From: Chitinivibrionales bacterium
GTDB taxonomy: Bacteria > Fibrobacterota > Chitinivibrionia > Chitinivibrionales > WJKA01
Assembly (NCBI GenBank): GCA_014728295.1
Contig: WJLW01000070.1
Location: forward strand, 62,001-126,000
Direction: 5' to 3'
DNA: 64,000 nucleotides
Each line of letters starts with the position of its first letter. The stretch's first letter is position 1. The notes under the pieces are model-generated. The model saw nothing but the letters and a program-made list of their open reading frames with translations, had not been told where the DNA came from and searched no databases. This document shows, in pieces, positions 1-8,862 of the stretch. Made by a program: the position numbers and the translations under genes.

Positions 1-150
1 CGAATTGACGGACCGGACAGTTACACGCTATTTACGTCAACGCAAACAAGTCTGCCATCCAACTACATAAATGACATTGCTTTTGACGCGACGAACAATA
101 CCATTGCAGTAGCTACTACCGGTGGGCTAATAGCCTTCTTGATCAGGTAG
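1..150 (+). CDS. C-terminal end of a two-component-regulator-type beta-propeller protein (partial)
   Basis: Frame 1 is open from the window edge to a TAG at 148-150, so only about 49 C-terminal residues are visible. They contain LPSNYINDIAFD followed by IAVATTGGL, the pattern of one reg_prop propeller blade: a short G/LPS turn, an I-x-D-I strand, then a strand ending in a G-G-L-type turn. The next gene downstream on the same strand is a full-length protein of the same repeat type, so these are probably tandem paralogues. What the complete protein does, and whether it has a signal peptide or kinase part, cannot be seen here. Confidence 0.6.
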   Translation, partial: RIDGPDSYTLFTSTQTSLPSNYINDIAFDATNNTIAVATTGGLIAFLIR

Positions 151-216
151 ACTGTACCGATAAGAGAACAAGCCGGGCGGACGTGCAGCAAGTGTGCACC
201 TCCGCTTTTTTTGCCT

Positions 217-2202
217 ATGCCGATGTCATCAGGAAAACAACTCCGCACTAAACGACGGATGCGCTTGCTCATTGCCGCTTTATCGGTCGCAACCATGGTC
301 GTGGTTCTGGGAATCGTCATTTTTCTGCTGACACGCGTCAAGGAGTTGGCTCCCCAACGTAAACCGCACTTCAATCCACAGGCTTGCATCAGGCTGAAGG
401 ACATCAGCAGAGTGTACAAAATCAGGGCAAATCCATACCGTCCCGAACAACTCTGGTTCATGGCGCGGGAGGGTGTCAGGATGTTGGATCTGGAAACACT
501 GGCCTGGACGCGATACGGGCTTGATCACGGCTTAATGAGCGAATGGACGACGGATATCTGCTTTGCCGACGGGGTCCCCTGGGTCGCAACCTGGAGCGGA
601 GGCATTGCCTGGTTTGACACGTCTCAGCACACGTTTAATCCCGTGCAATTTAGTGTCGGATTTGCCGGAGCCCGTATTACGGCTATTGAATATGTTGACG
701 AATACGCCATTTATTTTGCGATAGACGGGCATGGTCTGTATTCGCTGCAGGGGCCCGGCGACCAGCCGGTGAGCGTAGCTTTGCCGGGAATTAAGAAATC
801 CGACCGGATAACGTGCCTGAAGGCTGTGGACGGCAAGCTGTATATCGGCAGCGAAAAGAGAAAGCTGACAGTATTTGATCCGCGCTCGGGCGCCATCGAA
901 CCTTTCTTGTTCGATGAGCGGGAGTCACCCGAAACGTATGTCTGGGATGTTTTGCCACATAAGGGCAGGTTGTGGGTGGCCACCTCAAATGACGGTGTCT
1001 GGATTAGCGAAACGCAAACACATAGGTTACGCCGGTACAAAGATTTCCCTGCCAAAGGCGCCTACTGTTTTGCCCCGGAAAGAGATGGGTTCTGGTGCGG
1101 CACACCCTTTGGCTTGTGGCGCTATCACGACGACGGGGATGTCTGGATCCAGTTTGTGCACCCCTATTCGAAGGAACCGACCGAATTTCAGGTTTTTGCT
1201 CTTGCGACATCCGAGCGAAGGCTGTGGTATGGCAGCATGGATCTGGGCGCCGGCTATGTGACGACCGGGCGGGTTACCTGGCGGCCACTGCGTGCAGGGC
1301 TCAGCCGGTCTACGGTCAAAGCCTTGATCGTCCACGATTCCATTTTATGGACCGGCTATGGCTATGAAGGCGGCTACAGTGACCGGTTTTTCGCCGGTCC
1401 CGTGCAATATGATCGCAATTTTGAAAAGCATGACGGGCTGCGCGATTCGCACATTCAGGTTTTTGCCCGAATGGGCGAGACCTTTGGGTATGGTGCTTAT
1501 AACGGATTTGGAATCTGGGACAGTGCCGCGTATGCATTTCAGCATTTCGATCAAAGCAACGGGCTGCCGCATGGAGACATTGCCGGCATCGAAGCAGTCA
1601 ATGATACCTTGATCTTGCTGGCAAGCCAGTTCGGCATTATCTCATTCAATCCGATACAAAAAGAATTCAGGACTATTTCCCAAACCGAAAAATACAGAAT
1701 TACCGATGTGCATTTTGCAGAGTCTCATATCTGGTTCGGTACTCTGGGAAGGGGATTGATCCGATTTAATTCTGCCGAACAGATTTGTGACCGATTCCTG
1801 CTTGCGGGAGCCGATCGCATCATGGGAATTGCTCCTTCCGGGCACGGCGGGGAACTCTATGTCGCCACCAGACAAAGCGGGTGCTATCTCCTTTCCGTTA
1901 ACTCCGCCAGGATTCGCAAATTGCCGATTCCCGATTCGATTCCGCTCAATGATGCAGCCTTCGATGCTCACATCAAAGCTGTACGAGAAATTGACGGACG
2001 CATATGGATCGGAACACGCAATCGTGGATGTTTTATCTACCTGCCCTCCGACGGTACATGGCGCAGGCTGACTTACTACGAGGGGCTCATCAGTGATGAG
2101 GTGCTCAGCTTCTACGATACCGATTCACACGTGTGGATCGGCTGCTATGGCGGCGTATGCAAATATGATAAAGAGTATATTAACACGTTATTTGGAAAGT
2201 GA
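217..2202 (+). CDS. Membrane-anchored beta-propeller protein (two-component-regulator propeller repeats)
   Basis: A protein of about 661 residues. After a short basic N-terminus (KRRMR) there is one hydrophobic segment at residues 18-40, so it is probably anchored in the inner membrane with the rest outside. The remainder is built of repeated blades such as DICFADGVPWVATWSGGI, GRLWVATSNDGVWI, SHIWFGTLGRGLI, GRIWIGTRNRGCF and HVWIGCYGGV, the signature of reg_prop beta-propellers that form the sensor part of hybrid two-component systems. No kinase, HAMP or DNA-binding domain follows the propeller, so it is a stand-alone propeller, perhaps for ligand or protein binding. Starts at TTG 211, ATG 217 and ATG 223 are in frame and none has a good ribosome site. 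The next gene starts 15 nt after the stop. Confidence 0.75.
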   Translation: MPMSSGKQLRTKRRMRLLIAALSVATMVVVLGIVIFLLTRVKELAPQRKPHFNPQACIRLKDISRVYKIRANPYRPEQLWFMAREGVRMLDLETLAWTRYGLDHGLMSEWTTDICFADGVPWVATWSGGIAWFDTSQHTFNPVQFSVGFAGARITAIEYVDEYAIYFAIDGHGLYSLQGPGDQPVSVALPGIKKSDRITCLKAVDGKLYIGSEKRKLTVFDPRSGAIEPFLFDERESPETYVWDVLPHKGRLWVATSNDGVWISETQTHRLRRYKDFPAKGAYCFAPERDGFWCGTPFGLWRYHDDGDVWIQFVHPYSKEPTEFQVFALATSERRLWYGSMDLGAGYVTTGRVTWRPLRAGLSRSTVKALIVHDSILWTGYGYEGGYSDRFFAGPVQYDRNFEKHDGLRDSHIQVFARMGETFGYGAYNGFGIWDSAAYAFQHFDQSNGLPHGDIAGIEAVNDTLILLASQFGIISFNPIQKEFRTISQTEKYRITDVHFAESHIWFGTLGRGLIRFNSAEQICDRFLLAGADRIMGIAPSGHGGELYVATRQSGCYLLSVNSARIRKLPIPDSIPLNDAAFDAHIKAVREIDGRIWIGTRNRGCFIYLPSDGTWRRLTYYEGLISDEVLSFYDTDSHVWIGCYGGVCKYDKEYINTLFGK

Positions 2203-2216
2203 TCCCGGAACCTACT

Positions 2217-3800
2217 ATGCCTGAACCAACCTCTTCTCCACTGCATTTTGTGATGATATTGCTTACCGCGTTCGTTGCGCACAGCGCTGCATTCGACGAT
2301 CTTGACCAGGGCATGGCTGCGCTCAAAGAAGGCCGGTACGCAGAAGCGGTAGCGTTGCTCAAGCGTGCCGTTGAAAAAGATCCCACATCGTTTCGCGCTC
2401 TGTCAGGACTTGGTAGCGCGTATCTCGGCGTTTCGGATTTTAATAAGGCCCGGTCATATCTGCAAAAAGCATCCCGGCTCAAGCCTTCGAATACTGCCGT
2501 CAAAGCAAATCTCGCCATTGCCTACTCGCATCTGGCTCAGCATCAGAAGGCGCTCGATATCTACCAGAAACTTATCCTGCTGGAGCCCAGAAATCATGAA
2601 TTACACAACAATCTCGGAGCGATATATCAGGCCTTGAATCAGTTTGAGAAGGCGCTCAATGCCTTTTCTCGAGCTGCGTCACTTGCGCAGGGCGAAGCGC
2701 GTTATGCCATCAACAAAGGCAAAGTACTCGAGCTTATGCATCGCATGGATGAGGCGCTGGAAGCCTATAAGCAGGCTCTCAAATACAATCCCGGTTCGCT
2801 GAGAGCATTGCTGGCGGTTGCGATGGTGCACAAAAACAGAGCCGAATACGAAAAAGCCGCAGCTTTCCTGCGAACCGCGCTGAAGCACCATCCGCATGCC
2901 GCAAAGGCGCAGGGCGAAATGGGCCGGCTTTATGAAATGCAAGGCAAACTGGACGCCGCTATTTTTCACTACTCGCAGGCACTAAAGCTAGATGTCAGTC
3001 TGGACCAGTATCTGGAAGAACTGGCCGGCTGCTACATCAAAAAAGAAGATTATGCTTCCGCAATCAGCTACTATCGTCAATATGTATCACGCAATCCCGC
3101 CAATGCACGCGCTCATGGTGAACTGGGAATCGCCCTGCTCACCAGCAGTAAATATTTTGATGCCGTACAATCTCTCAAAAAAGCAAATGAGATGGCGCCC
3201 GGAAACACGCACTACCTGCTGGCGCTGGGAAAGGCATATCAGGAACTTGACAAAAAGGAGTTGGCGTCGGATTGCTTCGCCGAAATTCTCGAAAATGACC
3301 CGGACAACAGCGAAGCACGTTTGCAGCTTGGCATTATTGCCTTTGAGTCGGGTAACATCGCCGTTGCAGAAAAGCATGTGCGCGGCGTGCTGGCACTTGC
3401 GCCGGCAACAATTGACGTACACTATTACCTGGGCATGATTAATTTGCGCAAGGGCCTGGTGGATGCGGCCTTCGCTTCTTTCGATGAAATGCGCTCGCTT
3501 ACTAAAAATGACGAGCGCCTTTATTATGGCAGGGGATTGGCGTATGCCCAATCCAGTGATATTCGCAATGCAATTATTAACTTCAATAAGGCAATAAAAC
3601 TCAACGAAAATCATCTTCAGGCACGATGGGAGCTGGCCAAAGCCTACGAGAGCATCGAGGATCGGGAAGCTGCTTACTGGGCATTTAAAAACGTGCTGCT
3701 TATAGACCGCAATTTTTATTTGAAAGAGCTAATCAAGAAGAAGCTCGAACGCCTGCGGGAGGAAGAGGGCATTGTAGACGATGAATGGCAGAATTTTTAA
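2217..3800 (+). CDS. Exported TPR-repeat protein
   Basis: About 527 residues. The N-terminus has a hydrophobic stretch (FVMILLTAFVAHSAA, about residues 12-26) that looks like a signal peptide. The rest is tandem 34-residue TPR units from about residue 30 to 505, with repeated A-x-x-x-Y/F...A-x-x-x-L-P/N patterns such as FNKARSYLQKASRLKPSN and YASAISYYRQYVSRNPAN. A likely periplasmic or membrane-associated scaffold; the partner is unknown. ATG 2217 is preferred (GGAA about 8 nt upstream); an upstream in-frame GTG at 2199 overlaps the stop of the propeller gene. It probably shares a transcript with that gene. Its TAA abuts the uvrA stop codon on the other strand with no gap. Confidence 0.8.
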   Translation: MPEPTSSPLHFVMILLTAFVAHSAAFDDLDQGMAALKEGRYAEAVALLKRAVEKDPTSFRALSGLGSAYLGVSDFNKARSYLQKASRLKPSNTAVKANLAIAYSHLAQHQKALDIYQKLILLEPRNHELHNNLGAIYQALNQFEKALNAFSRAASLAQGEARYAINKGKVLELMHRMDEALEAYKQALKYNPGSLRALLAVAMVHKNRAEYEKAAAFLRTALKHHPHAAKAQGEMGRLYEMQGKLDAAIFHYSQALKLDVSLDQYLEELAGCYIKKEDYASAISYYRQYVSRNPANARAHGELGIALLTSSKYFDAVQSLKKANEMAPGNTHYLLALGKAYQELDKKELASDCFAEILENDPDNSEARLQLGIIAFESGNIAVAEKHVRGVLALAPATIDVHYYLGMINLRKGLVDAAFASFDEMRSLTKNDERLYYGRGLAYAQSSDIRNAIINFNKAIKLNENHLQARWELAKAYESIEDREAAYWAFKNVLLIDRNFYLKELIKKKLERLREEEGIVDDEWQNF

Positions 3801-6632
3801 TCAGTTCAGGCAGGTTTTCAAATAGCGCCCGGTAATCGATTTTTTGTCGAGCGCCAACTCTTCGGGGGCGCCGGTTGCGATGATGTCGCCGCCTTTATCG
3901 CCTCCCTCCGGCCCGATGTCGATGATATGGTCGGCACATTTGATCACATCCAGGTTATGCTCGATGATAATTACGGTGTTGCCCATGTCAACCAACTCCT
4001 GAAGCACGCTCATAAGCATTTTAATATCTTCGAAGTGCAGGCCGGTGGTTGGTTCGTCAAGTATGTACAGCGTTTTACCGGTAGATTTTTTGGAGAGTTC
4101 GGAAGCGAGTTTGATGCGCTGTGCCTCGCCGCCCGAAAGCGTAGTTGCCTGTTGACCCAGATGAATATACCCCAGGCCGACACGGGAGAGCACGGTCAAT
4201 TTCGACTTTATAGCGGGCAGCTTGCCAAAAAAGCCTGCTGCTTCGTCAACGGTCATATCGAGAATGTCGGCTATTGTTTTGCCTTTGAAGGTGATCTCCA
4301 GGGTTTCGCGATTATAGCGTTTACCGTGACATGACTCACATTCAACATAGACATCCGGCAGAAAGTGCATTTCTATTTTAATGACGCCGTCTCCCTGACA
4401 GGTTTCACACCGGCCTCCCTTGACATTGAAGCTGAATCTGCCGGATTTATAGCCGCGCATCCGACTTTCCGGCAGCATGGCAAACAACGAGCGGACGGGA
4501 CCAAAAATTTTAGTATAGGTAGCGGGATTTGAGCGCGGCGTCCGGCCGATGGGTGACTGATCGATATTGATAACTTTGTCGATATGCCGGATACCGGTAA
4601 CGGATTCATGTTCGAGAACAGGCTGCCTTGAGCGGTGTAGATGCTTTGCGAGCGCCGGATACAGCGTCTGGTTTATCAAACTGCTTTTGCCCGAGCCTGA
4701 AACCCCCGTAACGCAGGTCAGTACGCCGAGCGGAATCGAAGCAGTGATATTTTTGAGGTTGTGTCCGCGGGCGCCTTTTATGGTAAGGTGCAGACCGCTC
4801 GATTTTCGTCTTGTTTTTGGCAGCGCAATGGTTTTGTCGCCTTTGATGTAGGCGCCGGTAAGCGAATCTTTATGTGAAATTACGTCTTTGGGGGGACCAC
4901 AGGCCACAATTTTGCCGCCGTGCACCCCGGCGCCGGGGCCAATATCGATGAGCCAGTCGGCCGCCTCCATAGTTTCTCGATCATGTTCAATGACGATGAC
5001 GGTATTGCCTAAATCACGCAATGAAAAAAGCGTTTGCAAAAGTCGTGCATTGTCACGGGCGTGCAGGCCGATACTGGGCTCGTCGAGAATATAGAGTACT
5101 CCCGAAAGACGGGAACCGATCTGAGTGGCAAGACGAATGCGCTGGCTCTCGCCCCCGGAGAGGGTAGATGCCGTCCGATCCAGTGAAAGGTAGGCCAGAC
5201 CAACATTAATCAAAAAATCGAGTCGCTGTTTGATTTCGATGATTATCTGCCTGGCAATTACCTGCTGGGTGGGGCTCAGCTCGACCGATTCGAAAAAATA
5301 TCTGGCATGTTCAATTGCCGCGCAGGTGAGATCGGCAATATTTTTGTCGCCAATTTTTATGGCCAGCGCTTCCTGCCGAAAGCGGCTTCCTTTACAAAGC
5401 GGGCATTGGCGCTGCGACATAAATCCCTCAATCCACTTGCGAATCTCATCCGACGTCGTCTCACGGTAGCGGCGCAGCAGGTTGGGAATCACGCCCTCAA
5501 ACGTGCGTTTGAAGCTGCCTGAACCTTCCCGGGACTGGGACTGCCATTGCATGGTAATTTTTTCGGCGCCCGACCCATGCAAGAGTATCTTTTTGTGCCG
5601 GGCGGAAATCGCTTTGTATGCTTTGTCGAGCGGGATTTTAAAATGCCTGCATACCGACAACATGATCTGATGATTCCAGCTTCCCATTGTCGCTGCACCG
5701 TTCCAGGGGACTATGGCGCCCTTTTCAAGCGTCTGTGAAGGATCGGGAACAACCAGCCCGGGATCTATTTCCAGCAGATAGCCCAGGCCATGACACGTGC
5801 TGCATGCTCCGAAGGGGCTGTTGAATGAGAACAGGCGAGGCGAAATTTCATCGTAGCTAATGTCGCAATCGGGACAGGTAAGCAGCTCGGAATAGACGCG
5901 CTCTTCCCCGTCGACAATGTCAATTATCACCGTGCCGTTTACCGAGAGTTTCAGTGCGGTTTCAAGCGAATCGGTGAGACGTGCCTTTGAGCGGGCCGTG
6001 ACGAGCAGTCTGTCAATTATGACTTCTATCGTGTGCTTGCGGTTCTTGATGAGTTCTATCTCCTCATCCAGCTCGAAAAGCTGCCCGTCGATACGTGCCC
6101 GCACAAAACCGTCCTTTTGGAGCTTGCGCAGGAGCTCCTTGTATTCACCTTTGCGCCCTGTTATTACGGGGGCCAGTATTTGAAAGCGAGTTTTTTCGGA
6201 CAATGCAAGGATGCTGTCGGTAATTTCCTGCACCGTTTGTCTGCTGATTGGTTTTCCGCACACATAGCAATATGGATCGCCGATGCGGGCAAAGAGCAGA
6301 CGCAAATAGTCGTGAATTTCGGTTATCGTCCCGACGGTTGAGCGGGGGTTGTGTCCGGTGGTTTTTTGCTCGATGCAAATGGCCGGTGAAAGGCCTTCAA
6401 TAGAATCGACGTCCGGCTTCTCCATCAAGCCCAGAAACTGCCGGGCATAGGCCGACAACGACTCGACATAACGACGTTGGCCCTCGGAATAAAGCGTGTC
6501 AATCGCCAGGGAAGACTTGCCGGATCCCGACAGCCCGGTGATGACCGTGAGGGTGTTGCGCGGAATGGTGACGTCGATATTTTTTAAATTGTGCTCGCGT
6601 GCCCCGCTGATAACGATATCTTTTGATTGCAT
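3801..6632 (-). CDS. uvrA: UvrABC excinuclease subunit A
   Basis: About 943 residues, full length for UvrA, the damage-recognition ATPase of nucleotide excision repair. Both ABC halves are intact: Walker A GLSGSGKSS (about residue 31) and GVSGSGKSS (about 640), and the signatures TLSGGESQRI and TLSGGEAQRI. The zinc-binding cysteine pairs are present (CYVCG, CPDCD, CSTCHG, CPLCKG, CETCQGD, CESCHG). The ORF track extends 26 residues further, but ATG at 6632 fits the family N-terminus (MQSKDIVISGAREHNLKNI) and has CGGAGAG 8 nt upstream. It is the last gene of a minus-strand run behind the KaiC-like/receiver genes, with 29 nt between the last receiver gene and this start. Confidence 0.98.
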   Translation of the reverse strand: MQSKDIVISGAREHNLKNIDVTIPRNTLTVITGLSGSGKSSLAIDTLYSEGQRRYVESLSAYARQFLGLMEKPDVDSIEGLSPAICIEQKTTGHNPRSTVGTITEIHDYLRLLFARIGDPYCYVCGKPISRQTVQEITDSILALSEKTRFQILAPVITGRKGEYKELLRKLQKDGFVRARIDGQLFELDEEIELIKNRKHTIEVIIDRLLVTARSKARLTDSLETALKLSVNGTVIIDIVDGEERVYSELLTCPDCDISYDEISPRLFSFNSPFGACSTCHGLGYLLEIDPGLVVPDPSQTLEKGAIVPWNGAATMGSWNHQIMLSVCRHFKIPLDKAYKAISARHKKILLHGSGAEKITMQWQSQSREGSGSFKRTFEGVIPNLLRRYRETTSDEIRKWIEGFMSQRQCPLCKGSRFRQEALAIKIGDKNIADLTCAAIEHARYFFESVELSPTQQVIARQIIIEIKQRLDFLINVGLAYLSLDRTASTLSGGESQRIRLATQIGSRLSGVLYILDEPSIGLHARDNARLLQTLFSLRDLGNTVIVIEHDRETMEAADWLIDIGPGAGVHGGKIVACGPPKDVISHKDSLTGAYIKGDKTIALPKTRRKSSGLHLTIKGARGHNLKNITASIPLGVLTCVTGVSGSGKSSLINQTLYPALAKHLHRSRQPVLEHESVTGIRHIDKVINIDQSPIGRTPRSNPATYTKIFGPVRSLFAMLPESRMRGYKSGRFSFNVKGGRCETCQGDGVIKIEMHFLPDVYVECESCHGKRYNRETLEITFKGKTIADILDMTVDEAAGFFGKLPAIKSKLTVLSRVGLGYIHLGQQATTLSGGEAQRIKLASELSKKSTGKTLYILDEPTTGLHFEDIKMLMSVLQELVDMGNTVIIIEHNLDVIKCADHIIDIGPEGGDKGGDIIATGAPEELALDKKSITGRYLKTCLN

Positions 6633-6661
6633 TGCAGTCGCTCTCCGAGGTGCAGGCTTTT

Positions 6662-7087
6662 TCAGGAACTTTGAGAAGCGAAATAGATCTCTTTGTGATA
6701 ATATACCCATGCATCCCTAACACCCGCGGCCAGCTTCAGCCTGTTAAACGGCTTGAAATAGAACGGGCAACGCATAATCTTTTTTATTTTGACCAGGGTA
6801 TGTTTGGGATTATAGCCAAATCCGGTCATTAAGGCAACCTCTGAAGGCAGGTTTTTGTCCCGGATTGTACTGACAAATTCGTAGCCATCCATTTCAGGCA
6901 TGGCTATATCGGTCAGTACCAGAAAAAAAGAGGTTCCGGTAAGATTTTCCAGAGCAACATGCACCGACGGCGCCGGGGTCACCGTCCAGCCGAGGGACTC
7001 CAGAAAAATTCGCAGAAAATCCAGAACATCCTCTTCATCATCCACGATGAGGATGTTATTGTTTACCACTTTTCTTAAGCAATTCAT
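6662..7087 (-). CDS. Stand-alone response-regulator receiver protein
   Basis: About 141 residues, a single CheY-type receiver domain with no output domain. The acidic pair is in ILIVDDEEDV, the phospho-acceptor Asp lies in LVLTDIAMPEMDGYEF, the Thr position in VALMTGFGYNP, and the conserved Lys in FYFKPFNRLK. A short C-terminal tail (about 20 residues) follows. ATG 7087 overlaps the upstream receiver gene by 32 nt; an in-frame GTG at 7069 would give a more usual N-terminus (VNNNILIVDDE), and neither has a strong ribosome site. Its kinase is not encoded here. It sits in a run with another receiver gene, two small membrane proteins and a KaiC-like ATPase. Confidence 0.85.
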   Translation of the reverse strand: MNCLRKVVNNNILIVDDEEDVLDFLRIFLESLGWTVTPAPSVHVALENLTGTSFFLVLTDIAMPEMDGYEFVSTIRDKNLPSEVALMTGFGYNPKHTLVKIKKIMRCPFYFKPFNRLKLAAGVRDAWVYYHKEIYFASQSS

Positions 7088-7439
7088 CGGTTTTGTCCAA
7101 AAGCTCCTGTTTGCCGAAGGGCTTGGTTATATATGCATCAGCCTTCATTACGTGTAATCCGACCATCTCGTCAAATCCTGCCGATTTCGCTGTTAATATG
7201 GCTATGGGAATTCCGGCAAACTGCTCATCTTCCCGTATGATTTTAAATACTTCCCATCCGTCCAGTTTCGGCATGAGTAAGTCGAGCAAAATGGCATCGG
7301 GATTAAATTCGCGTATCGTTTTAACGGCCGATTCGGGGTCAAGTATGGTTTTCACTTCATAATCCTGGGTTTCAAGTACTAGCTTGACCAGATCGGCGAT
7401 ATCTTTTTCGTCCTCTACAACCAGAATGCGCTTTTTCAT
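7056..7439 (-). CDS. Stand-alone response-regulator receiver protein
   Basis: About 127 residues, a CheY/Spo0F-like single receiver. MKKRILVVEDE holds the acidic pair, Asp53 lies in ILLDLLMPKLDGW, Thr in AILTAKSAG and Lys in YITKPFGK. The ORF track starts at 7526, but ATG 7439 gives the standard receiver N-terminus and is preceded by AAAAGG about 8 nt upstream. The longer version would run into the adjacent membrane-protein gene. Without an output domain it probably acts by protein contact or in a phosphorelay with the second receiver gene that overlaps its 3' end. No histidine kinase is encoded in this run. Confidence 0.88.
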   Translation of the reverse strand: MKKRILVVEDEKDIADLVKLVLETQDYEVKTILDPESAVKTIREFNPDAILLDLLMPKLDGWEVFKIIREDEQFAGIPIAILTAKSAGFDEMVGLHVMKADAYITKPFGKQELLDKTDELLKKSGKQ

Positions 7440-7452
7440 ATGCTTCTGCCTT

Positions 7453-7755
7453 TTAGCGTTTGAGATATTCGGTAAAAAGCCATTTCCAATAGCGTAAGCA
7501 GGTGAACAGGGCCGCCCAGCCGGCAATACATTTGATGATTATTAGGGCGATGGCGGCTGTCAGGTGTGTCTGGTACGCTATTGAAATAATTTCCGTGATC
7601 ATTACCAATAAAATCAAGGCAACCGAAATAAACAGAATCCGATAATACGGTGGTATTTTCAAAGCCTCGCCGAGTCGCCTGCTTAGATATGAAAGCAACA
7701 GCAGCAAAACGATGGCCGAACCGTCAAATACCAGGTAAACAAGCTCCGCAGACAT
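7453..7755 (-). CDS. Small three-TM membrane protein in the KaiC-like operon
   Basis: About 100 residues with three predicted hydrophobic segments (LVYLVFDGSAIVLLLLLSYL, then ILFISVALILLVMITEIISI, then AAIALIIIKCIAGWAALFTC) and a basic C-terminus (LFTEYLKR). No known domain recognised. It resembles the neighbouring 102-residue membrane protein in size and in a shared core (R-I-x-F ... I-L-x-M ... AY), suggesting the two are diverged duplicates. The gene starts 1 nt after the upstream stop and ends 13 nt before the first receiver gene, so co-translation is likely. A membrane sensor or platform for the ATPase and receivers is an inference from position only. Confidence 0.7.
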   Translation of the reverse strand: MSAELVYLVFDGSAIVLLLLLSYLSRRLGEALKIPPYYRILFISVALILLVMITEIISIAYQTHLTAAIALIIIKCIAGWAALFTCLRYWKWLFTEYLKR

Positions 7756-7756
7756 G

Positions 7757-8065
7757 CTATTTGCGTACCCGTTTCATTGTTGCAAACAGTTGTAATGAGC
7801 TGACAACGGATGCGATGGAAGTCGAAATTGCCAGCGTTGCCTTTATGGCGATAATGGCAGGATATGCTTCAATAATAAAGGTGCTGACCATGGTAAGAAT
7901 AGATAAAAATATGGCCACCAGGAAAACGATCCGTGGAGTACGCTCATGAAACTTATCCTGATAAAACGAAGATATGAGATAACATACCAGATTAAGGCAG
8001 GCAATTGAAAAAATGTAGCCTGCAAGAAAGATCTTGGCAATCACATCAAGTTGATCCGCAATCAT
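7757..8065 (-). CDS. Small three-TM membrane protein in the KaiC-like operon
   Basis: About 102 residues with three hydrophobic segments (IFLAGYIFSIACLNLVCYLI, VFLVAIFLSILTMVSTFIIE, and IAIKATLAISTSIASVVSSL), a loop with KFHERTPR between TM1 and TM2, and a basic tail (TMKRVRK). No family recognised. Its start codon overlaps the stop of the KaiC-like ATPase by 4 nt (ATGA), a strong sign of translational coupling. It is similar in size and core pattern to the next gene. The coupling to a soluble RecA-fold ATPase suggests that the pair form a membrane module. Confidence 0.72.
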   Translation of the reverse strand: MIADQLDVIAKIFLAGYIFSIACLNLVCYLISSFYQDKFHERTPRIVFLVAIFLSILTMVSTFIIEAYPAIIAIKATLAISTSIASVVSSLQLFATMKRVRK

Positions 8066-8835
8066 TTTTTCTTGCCGAAAACGTTGACAAATGCATCTTG
8101 GGGCGTATAATGGGTGATGCCACTCATAATTCCTTCACGACCGCTGAATTTGGAAACTACTTCTATGCCTTTGGAGGCGATGTTAAAGCCGCGGATATCC
8201 TTTTGGTGATCGCTGCCGCGCATCTTCAGGATGATCATGGCTTTCTGGATTTCACTGTCAACTTCTACATAGCGTAGCAGTATATAGGTATCAACGATAA
8301 AGGGAATTTTTGAAGTTACTTGACTGACCTGCCCCATGAGACTGTCGTTTTCTCGCAGGAGAATGCTGGTCACCTGTTCCCGCTTCAGCGAATTGATGAA
8401 TTTGCGCTCTATTTCACGCAATTCGAACTCATCTATCGAGAGTGATTCGAAATGAGTCATGCTGTCAATCGCAACCCGCTTGATGCCCATTTCTTCGATA
8501 ACCGACACAAATTCGCCGTCCAGCTTTTCAAGTTCGGCCAGCGTAGTCTGAGGGTCGGAGAAAATGATTCTGAGCTGGCCTTCGTCCTCGAGCTTCTTAA
8601 GGTCCCAGCCAAATTGCATCGCATCATGATAGTACTGTTGAGGGAATTCTTCAAATGAGATGATCAATCCCGGCTCACCGAATTTGACGATACCGTTGTA
8701 AACAAATTGTATGGCAAGTGTTGTTTTTCCGGTTCCCGGTGCGCCTTCGATCAAATTCGCCGATCCCGGCAGCAGGCCGCCTTTGAACATCGCGTCGAGA
8801 TCTTTTATGCCAAATGAAACTCGTTGATCACTCAT
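8062..8835 (-). CDS. KaiC-like / RAD55-family RecA-superfamily ATPase (single domain)
   Basis: 257 residues. Walker A is GAPGTGKTT (31-39), followed by AIQFVYNGI and LIISFEEFPQQYY, which is the KaiC-type SFEE segment with candidate catalytic glutamates. Walker B-like RVAIDSMTHFESLS and the late MRGSDHQKDIRGFNI segment are typical of single-domain KaiC-like proteins found with signalling genes in bacteria and archaea. There is only one KaiC domain, and no KaiA or KaiB is nearby, so a circadian role is not implied. The start has GGAG 5 nt upstream. It begins 27 nt after argF on the same strand and heads a run of two membrane proteins and two receivers. Likely an ATP-dependent signalling switch; its target is unknown. 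Confidence 0.88.
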   Translation of the reverse strand: MSDQRVSFGIKDLDAMFKGGLLPGSANLIEGAPGTGKTTLAIQFVYNGIVKFGEPGLIISFEEFPQQYYHDAMQFGWDLKKLEDEGQLRIIFSDPQTTLAELEKLDGEFVSVIEEMGIKRVAIDSMTHFESLSIDEFELREIERKFINSLKREQVTSILLRENDSLMGQVSQVTSKIPFIVDTYILLRYVEVDSEIQKAMIILKMRGSDHQKDIRGFNIASKGIEVVSKFSGREGIMSGITHYTPQDAFVNVFGKKK

Positions 8836-8862
8836 GGCTCCAACCTTTGTACTTGATGTGAT

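Noticed and set aside
8062-8835. KaiC-like protein as part of a circadian clock
   Set aside because: It has one KaiC domain only, and kaiA and kaiB are absent; single-domain homologues have other roles.
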